Source of the DNA: Vannielia litorea
GTDB taxonomy: Bacteria; Pseudomonadota; Alphaproteobacteria; Rhodobacterales; Rhodobacteraceae
NCBI RefSeq assembly: GCF_019801175.1
Contig: NZ_JAHVJR010000002.1
Coordinates: forward strand, 1 to 64,000
Length of the DNA stretch: 64,000 nucleotides
Direction of reading: 5' to 3'
This document shows positions 59,944 to 64,000 of the stretch, one piece after another (position 1 is the first letter of the stretch; each line of letters begins with the position of its first letter). Position numbers and translations under genes: made by a program. The notes beneath the pieces were generated by a model that was given only the letters and a program-made list of their open reading frames with translations, did not search any database and was not told the origin of the DNA.

Positions 59944-60143
59944 AAGCTGACTCTTCACTGCGGATTTTCGCGCTGGGTTGAGGGGGGCAGATGCACTTTG
60001 GCCCCGACCCTTCCAAGGAAACGCGCGAACAGGAAGGAGGGCCGGGGCCTATCCGGACAAGCCGGAAGTGCGGAACCTTGGCGGAAGGGAGGGTGCCTTG
60101 GCTCGCTATGCCTTCCTTTTACGCCCCGCCCGACTCAGCGGCC

Positions 60144-60157
60144 TTGATCTGGGTCAA
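60144..60157. promoter_or_regulatory. Second FnrL-type box, at the lysR stop
   Basis: TTGATCTGGGTCAA matches the FNR consensus with one change. It overlaps the stop codon of the LysR gene and is about 277 bp upstream of ccoG. The 286 bp between ccoG and lysR hold no convincing gene, only these two boxes. Confidence 0.6.
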
Positions 60158-61035
60158 TCGGCAGAGCTTTTTTGCGCCCGTAGCCACTTTTTCAACTTGG
60201 CCGCCGGCGGGCGGAGGGGGCCGGGGCGCGTGACGATGTGGTAGCCCTCATTCATCGTGTCGCGGCTGAAGAGCACCTTCAGTGTCCTCGCCGCGATATC
60301 TTCCTCGATCAGCGCCCGCGTCGTCGCCGCCAGCCCCTCGCCTCGCCGGGCAGCTTCCAGCACGAAATTGCCGGGCAGGTGGCTGTGCAGCCGGGCACGC
60401 GCCTCAGTCACTCCGTGGCTTGCAAGCCAGTCATCCACTTCGTTGGTGCCCAACTCCTGGAGCCAAGGCAGGTCGAGAAGATCCTGCGGTTCGGCAATCT
60501 TGCGACCTTCGACCAGTTCGGGCGCGGCGACGATCACATATTCCGACGGCAGCAGGAGTTCTGTTTCCACGCTCGGCCAGTTTCCCGCGCCGTGGCGAAT
60601 GGCAATATCTACCCCGCCCGGGGTGAGTGGGACGAGGTGGGGCGATGGATTGAGCATCAGTTCGACCTCGGGGAAGCGCTGTCGAAACCCGGCCAGCCGC
60701 GGCATGAGCCAGTAGGCGGCAAACATCGGCGTGGTCGTGATCTGCACCGGGCGGCCCTCGCCCTGCCCTGTGATCCGCGCGACCGCATCTCCGATCAGTG
60801 CAAAGCCACCGCTTACCGCTGCGCCAAGCTCTTCCCCGGCATCCGTAAGCTGCACTGACCGGCCCCTACGCTCGACCAACGCCACGCCCAGATGCGCCTC
60901 AAGGGCCCGGATCTGCTGGCTGATTGCCGCGTGCGTCACGCCCAACGCCACACCCGCTGCGGTGACAGAGCCAGCCTCCGCCAAGGCGGCAAAGGCGCGA
61001 AGCATGGCTGGGGGCGGAAGGTCTCTAAGCGGCAT
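60154..61035 (-). CDS. LysR family transcriptional regulator, GcvA-like
   Basis: The 293-aa protein has an N-terminal winged helix (LRAFAALAEAGSVTAAGVAL, then THAAISQQIRALEAHLGV) and a substrate-binding domain. It resembles GcvA-like regulators (VELMLNPSPHLVPLTPGGVD). Its effector is unknown. The ATG at 61035 starts MPLRDLPPPAML; an ATG at 61047 is also possible. It stands between the two parts of the cbb3 cluster, divergent from the 42-aa ORF. Confidence 0.9.
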   Translation of the reverse strand: MPLRDLPPPAMLRAFAALAEAGSVTAAGVALGVTHAAISQQIRALEAHLGVALVERRGRSVQLTDAGEELGAAVSGGFALIGDAVARITGQGEGRPVQITTTPMFAAYWLMPRLAGFRQRFPEVELMLNPSPHLVPLTPGGVDIAIRHGAGNWPSVETELLLPSEYVIVAAPELVEGRKIAEPQDLLDLPWLQELGTNEVDDWLASHGVTEARARLHSHLPGNFVLEAARRGEGLAATTRALIEEDIAARTLKVLFSRDTMNEGYHIVTRPGPLRPPAAKLKKWLRAQKSSAD

Positions 61036-61133
61036 TTGTAAGCACATCTAACATCTGGCTTTCTATTAAGCTCGCCTGAAGCGCCAATAAGGTCAATAAC
61101 AGTGGAACAACCTGCGCAGAAAGGAGGCGCGAT

Positions 61134-61262
61134 ATGTTCAACATTCTTTCAAGGGCCTTCTTCACGGCCACCCGGACTGGCGAGAGCCCCAAGGCGTCTG
61201 CCCGTCCCATCGCTCCCTGGCGGCATATGCTCCCGCGGCTCACTGCGTTCCCCGACGCCTGA
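61134..61262 (+). CDS. Small hypothetical protein, 42 aa
   Basis: Bases 61134-61262 encode MFNILSRAFFTATRTGESPK... ending in LPRLTAFPDA. The ATG follows AAAGGAGGCGCGAT, a strong Shine-Dalgarno sequence. It is divergent from lysR and upstream of zinT in a 366-bp stretch (61048-61413) with no larger gene. It is basic, without a clear membrane helix. Not recognised. Confidence 0.5.
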   Translation: MFNILSRAFFTATRTGESPKASARPIAPWRHMLPRLTAFPDA

Positions 61263-61283
61263 ATGTGAGCTGCACTGGCACGC

Positions 61284-61319
61284 AAGAGAGCTGCATCGGC
61301 GGAACGGTGCGGCTCTCTT
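61284..61319 (+). terminator. 12-bp hairpin after the 42-aa ORF
   Basis: AAGAGAGCTGCA (61284-61295) pairs with TGCGGCTCTCTT (61308-61319), with one G-U pair and a 12-nt loop. It starts 22 bp after the stop of the 42-aa ORF. The tail is not strongly U-rich. Confidence 0.45.
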
Positions 61320-61373
61320 CGCGTTTCTACGGTCCGGTTGCAGACCGCCGGGGTCCTGCGGTAAGTGATGTCC

Positions 61374-61391
61374 GTTATGTTATAACATCTC
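61374..61391 (+). promoter_or_regulatory. Zur-type palindrome upstream of zinT
   Basis: The perfect palindrome ATGTTATAACAT (61377-61388) within GTTATGTTATAACATCTC resembles Zur (zinc uptake regulator) boxes. It lies 25 bp before the zinT ATG, so Zur with zinc would block transcription. Confidence 0.7.
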
Positions 61392-61413
61392 GAACCATCC
61401 CGAAGGACACACC

Positions 61414-62052
61414 ATGCAATTCAACCTCCTCGGCGCGGCGCTCGCTGGCTTCCTCCTCGCGGCCCCTGCCTGGTCTGAGACCAAACACGACCACGATCAC
61501 AGCCACGATGCTGAGGCCGAGCAAATCTACAAAGGTTACTTTGAAGACAGCCAGATCGCCGATCGCCCGCTCTCCGACTGGGCGGGCGACTGGCAGTCGG
61601 TCTACCCCCTGCTCACCTCGGGTAAGCTCGACCCCGTGATGCAGCACAAGGCCGAGAACGGCGACAAGACCGCCGAGGAATACCAAGCTTACTACGAGGT
61701 CGGGTATGCCACCGATGTGGACCGGATCGTGATCGACGGTGACACCGTCACCTTCCACGGCGAGAGCGGCCCGCTTCAGGCGCGCTACACCTACGACGGT
61801 TACGAGATCCTGAACTACGAAAAGGGCAATCGCGGCGTCCGGTTCGTCTTCGCCAAGACCGAAGGCGATGCCGGGGCGCCCGGGTTCTTCCAGTTTTCCG
61901 ACCACAAGATCGCACCCGGCAAGGCGGATCACTACCACCTCTACTGGGGCGATGACCGGGCCGCGCTGCTCGAAGAACTCACCAACTGGCCCACCTACTA
62001 CCCCTCCTCGCTCTCCGCCGAGGACGTGGTGCATGAGATGACGGCCCACTGA
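61414..62052 (+). CDS. zinT: ZinT family zinc-binding protein
   Basis: The 212-aa periplasmic protein binds zinc and helps supply ZnuABC under zinc limitation. A signal peptide (about 1-21) is followed by a His-rich stretch (KHDHDHSHDAEAEQIYKGYF). The ZinT core is RPLSDWAGDWQSVYPLL, with later metal ligands in FFQFSDHKIAPGKADHYHLY. A Zur-type palindrome lies directly upstream and a terminator after it. ZnuABC genes are not in the window. Confidence 0.94.
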   Translation: MQFNLLGAALAGFLLAAPAWSETKHDHDHSHDAEAEQIYKGYFEDSQIADRPLSDWAGDWQSVYPLLTSGKLDPVMQHKAENGDKTAEEYQAYYEVGYATDVDRIVIDGDTVTFHGESGPLQARYTYDGYEILNYEKGNRGVRFVFAKTEGDAGAPGFFQFSDHKIAPGKADHYHLYWGDDRAALLEELTNWPTYYPSSLSAEDVVHEMTAH

Positions 62053-62069
62053 TCGGCATAAAAATCTGA

Positions 62070-62099
62070 AGGGCCGCCCCGATCTCCCGGGGCGGCCCT
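62070..62099. terminator. Bidirectional terminator between zinT and ccoP
   Basis: AGGGCCGCCCCG (62070-62081) and CGGGGCGGCCCT (62088-62099) form a perfect 12-bp stem with an ATCTCC loop. Minus-strand transcripts meet ATTTTTATGCC after it; the plus side is CTCTCTGTGTTGTT. It separates convergent genes. Confidence 0.8.
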
Positions 62100-62121
62100 C
62101 TCTGTGTTGTTCCTGCGCGCC

Positions 62122-63009
62122 TTACTCCGCAGCCGCCTCGCCACCGCCAAGCCCGTGCACATAGGCGGAGACCGCGCGGATCTCGGCCTCGCTCAACCGG
62201 GTGTTCCAGTTGGGCATCACGCCGAAGCGGGCGTTGCTCACCGAGTCCATCACATCGGCATAGCTGCTGCCGTAGAGCCAAATCGCGTCACTGAGGTTCG
62301 GCGCACCCTGCTCGCGGTCGCCCTCGGCGGCCTCGCCGTGGCAGGCGGAGCAGTTGTCTTCAAACACGACCTTACCGGCCTCAACCTTTGAAGCGTCCTG
62401 TGGCTCGCCAGAGAGTGACATCACGTAGTTCACCACTTGCTCAATTTCCTCTGTCTCGAGCAGTTCGTCGGTGCCGAAACGCGGCATCTCCGAGTAGCGG
62501 GCCTCACCATCCGGGTCGTCCTCGTTCCGGATGCCGTGGGTCACGGTGAAGTGGATCGCCTCCATGTCGCCGCCCCAGAGCCAATCGTCATCGAGCAGGT
62601 TCGGGTAGCCCTTGGCCCCCGCCGCACCCGAGCCGTGGCACTGGGCACACCACGTCCGGAACACCGCGCCACCGGCATTCTGGGCAAAACTGGCAAGCTC
62701 CGTGTCGGTGCTGATCTGGTTCAGATCGGCCTCAACCAGCCGTTGCCGCATGCCTTCGTTGGCGGCATCGAAGCTGTCGATCTCGGCCTGCACTTCGGCG
62801 CGGGTCGAATACCCCAAAATCCCCTCCGTTGCGCCCTTCACGAGCGGCCAGGCCGGATAGGCGATGGTGTAACCGATGCCCCAGACGATGGTGGCGTAGA
62901 AGGTCCAGAGCCACCAGCGCGGCATCGGGTTGTCGTATTCCTGAATCCCGTCCCAAGTGTGGCCGGTCGTCGGAATGTCCTTCTCGGGCGTCGTCGGTTT
63001 CTTGCTCAT
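62122..63009 (-). CDS. ccoP: cbb3-type cytochrome c oxidase subunit III (CcoP)
   Basis: The 295-aa subunit carries electrons to the cbb3 active site. An N-terminal membrane helix pair (PRWWLWTFYATIVWGIGYTI) is followed by two cytochrome c domains with CAQCH and CSACH haem motifs. The Met ligands lie in SEMPRFG and later GVMPNWN. It overlaps ccoQ by 4 bp. The C-terminus is Ala/Glu-rich. Confidence 0.96.
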   Translation of the reverse strand: MSKKPTTPEKDIPTTGHTWDGIQEYDNPMPRWWLWTFYATIVWGIGYTIAYPAWPLVKGATEGILGYSTRAEVQAEIDSFDAANEGMRQRLVEADLNQISTDTELASFAQNAGGAVFRTWCAQCHGSGAAGAKGYPNLLDDDWLWGGDMEAIHFTVTHGIRNEDDPDGEARYSEMPRFGTDELLETEEIEQVVNYVMSLSGEPQDASKVEAGKVVFEDNCSACHGEAAEGDREQGAPNLSDAIWLYGSSYADVMDSVSNARFGVMPNWNTRLSEAEIRAVSAYVHGLGGGEAAAE

Positions 63010-63197
63010 TGCTTCGCCTCCTCGAGGCCCTCGCCCGCAGGCGTCTTTTCGTTCCGGAAGATCAGATTGGCGCTCTCCTCATGGTCCTGCCGCGACCCGG
63101 GCCGAAAGGCCCAGACCACGACACCAAGGAAGAAAACGAACATGGCGAGCAGCACCCAGCTGTCGGCCAGTTCACGCATCCACGAATAGGTATCCAT
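63006..63197 (-). CDS. ccoQ: cbb3-type cytochrome c oxidase subunit CcoQ
   Basis: The 63-aa protein has one membrane helix (LLAMFVFFLGVVVWAFRPGS) and a short cytoplasmic tail with HEESANLIFRNE. CcoQ stabilises the CcoNOP complex. It lies 15 bp after ccoO and its stop overlaps the ccoP ATG. Confidence 0.92.
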   Translation of the reverse strand: MDTYSWMRELADSWVLLAMFVFFLGVVVWAFRPGSRQDHEESANLIFRNEKTPAGEGLEEAKQ

Positions 63198-63212
63198 TGC
63201 GCGCGCCCTCCC

Positions 63213-63941
63213 TTACCGGCTCTCGTCGGGCTGGAAGGTGGAGAAATCCACCATCGTGCCCAGCACCTGAAGATAGGCCACCAGCGCATCCATCTCGGTG
63301 AGCTGCGCCTGCCCGTCGAAGTTGCGCACCTGCGCAGAGTCGCCGTAACGCTCGATCAGCCCGTCATAGTCACTGTCGGGGTCGGCCTGCGCGGCAAAGT
63401 CCGCCGCCGCAGCTTCGAGCATCTCGTCGGTGTAAGGAACGCCGACCATGCGGTGCGTGGCCATCAGCTCGCCCACATGTTCACCCTCGATGGGCCGGTC
63501 GAGAAGGTAGCCGTACTTCGGCATCACGCTCTCGGGCACCACGCTCTGTGGATCGATCAGGTGATCGACATGCCATTCATCGGAGTAGCGCCCACCCACG
63601 CGGGCAAGGTCTGGCCCGGTGCGCTTGGAGCCCCATTGGAACGGGTGGTCGTACTTCGATTCCGCCGCAAGGGAGTAATGGCCGTAGCGCTCCACCTCAT
63701 CGCGCATCGGGCGGATCATCTGGCTATGGCACACATAGCAGCCCTCGCGGATGTAAATGTCGCGCCCGGTCAGCTCCAGCGGGCTATAGGGCCGCACCCC
63801 CTCCACATCCTCGATGGTGTTGTCGAGGTAGAAGAGCGGGGCGATCTCCACGATGCCACCCACGGTGACAACGAGGAAGGAGCCCACCAGCAGCAGCGTA
63901 GCATTGGTTTCTAGGATCTTGTGCTTGTCGAGAAGTGCCAT
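63213..63941 (-). CDS. ccoO: cbb3-type cytochrome c oxidase subunit II (CcoO)
   Basis: The 242-aa monohaem cytochrome c subunit has one N-terminal membrane helix (about 13-32) and the haem motif CYVCHSQMIRPMRDEVERYG. The surrounding YTPLELxGRDIY-type segment (YSPLELTGRDIYIREGC) is family-typical. It lies 14 bp after the ccoN stop. Confidence 0.96.
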   Translation of the reverse strand: MALLDKHKILETNATLLLVGSFLVVTVGGIVEIAPLFYLDNTIEDVEGVRPYSPLELTGRDIYIREGCYVCHSQMIRPMRDEVERYGHYSLAAESKYDHPFQWGSKRTGPDLARVGGRYSDEWHVDHLIDPQSVVPESVMPKYGYLLDRPIEGEHVGELMATHRMVGVPYTDEMLEAAAADFAAQADPDSDYDGLIERYGDSAQVRNFDGQAQLTEMDALVAYLQVLGTMVDFSTFQPDESR

Positions 63942-63955
63942 TGCTCCGGCCCTCC

Positions 63956-64000
63956 TTATTCAGCGGCGACGGCGGCGGCGGCAGGCATGCGAGCCTCACC
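63956..64000 (-). CDS. ccoN: cbb3-type cytochrome c oxidase subunit I (CcoN), C-terminal end
   Basis: The last 14 codons and TAA stop of an open frame (GEARMPAAAAVAAE) enter from the right edge. The position directly before ccoO in the ccoNOQP order identifies it as ccoN; the sequence alone could not. The gene is cut by the window end. Confidence 0.75.
   Translation of the reverse strand, partial: GEARMPAAAAVAAE

Noticed and set aside
61265..61639. 124-codon frame beginning at GTG 61265
   Set aside because: It runs through the hairpin and the Zur box and then overlaps zinT in another frame with low-complexity Ser/Thr/Arg sequence.
1..64000. CRISPR arrays, tRNA or rRNA genes, transposases
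   Set aside because: No regularly spaced repeats of suitable length, no cloverleaf-type sequence and no transposase-like protein were seen on reading both strands; a dedicated search was not possible.

Overview
The window reads as a chromosomal segment of a marine alphaproteobacterium of the Rhodobacteraceae (Roseobacter group). The evidence is high GC with strong third-position GC bias, a DMSP lyase of the DddL type, a cbb3 oxidase cluster with FnrL-type boxes, the SerC/SerA pair with a leader resembling the Rhodobacterales serC RNA motif, Hint-domain and IalB-family proteins, and a TTAA-N7-TTAAC CtrA-type box. Most of the sequence is ordinary core genome. No prophage, insertion sequence, CRISPR array, rRNA or tRNA gene was seen.

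Layout. 1-6.3 kb (minus strand): a lytic transglycosylase followed by a striking G-rich-loop hairpin, RNase R, an overlapping chain antitoxin-toxin-GNAT-GNAT, and dapE. 6.6-9.2 kb (plus): a secreted-type choice-of-anchor-L/Hint protein coupled to a GNAT and a small membrane protein. 9.3-15.6 kb: small membrane proteins, a DUF389 transporter-like protein, a rhodanese, a CaCA exchanger with a YeaQ-type protein, and dapD. 15.8-19.4 kb is the most accessory-looking part: a LOG protein, a 20-bp perfect inverted repeat, a lower-GC uracil-DNA-glycosylase-like gene interrupted by TGA, dddL with an unusual upstream region, a 52-aa protein and a lipoprotein. 19.5-25.8 kb: a lipid kinase, a phosphoesterase, a YceI-like/OmpA fusion, a CxxCH protein, a ribbon-helix-helix protein with a CtrA-type box, rlmN and ialB. 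26-32.9 kb: asparaginase, serB, lactate dehydrogenase, serC, serA and a phosphatase. 33-37.2 kb: glnK-amt and a class A PBP. 37.2-42.5 kb: an mlaA-mlaC-type group and a type I secretion ABC/HlyD pair. 42.6-55.5 kb: murJ, glnD, an LpoA-like protein, rsmI-yraN-gshB, an SDR, a methyltransferase, clpS, a HAD protein and a D,D-carboxypeptidase with a SPOR domain. 55.6-64 kb: ccoS-ccoI-ccoH-ccoG, then LysR, a 42-aa ORF and zinT (behind a Zur-type palindrome), then ccoPQO and the end of ccoN.

Themes. Serine synthesis is complete (serA, serB, serC), and both serC and serA have structured leaders. Nitrogen sensing is represented by GlnK (with Tyr51), Amt and the uridylyltransferase GlnD. Cell-wall genes include a lytic transglycosylase, a class A PBP, an LpoA-like activator, MurJ and a carboxypeptidase. 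Both halves of the cbb3 oxidase system (structural and assembly genes) are present but separated by a zinc-related insert. The most unusual signals are non-coding: a 16-bp perfect hairpin with a quadruplex-type loop (1-47), exactly 11-bp-phased repeats upstream of dddL, a four-segment mutually exclusive leader in front of serA, and a TGA stop embedded in a Shine-Dalgarno sequence in the glycosylase-like gene.
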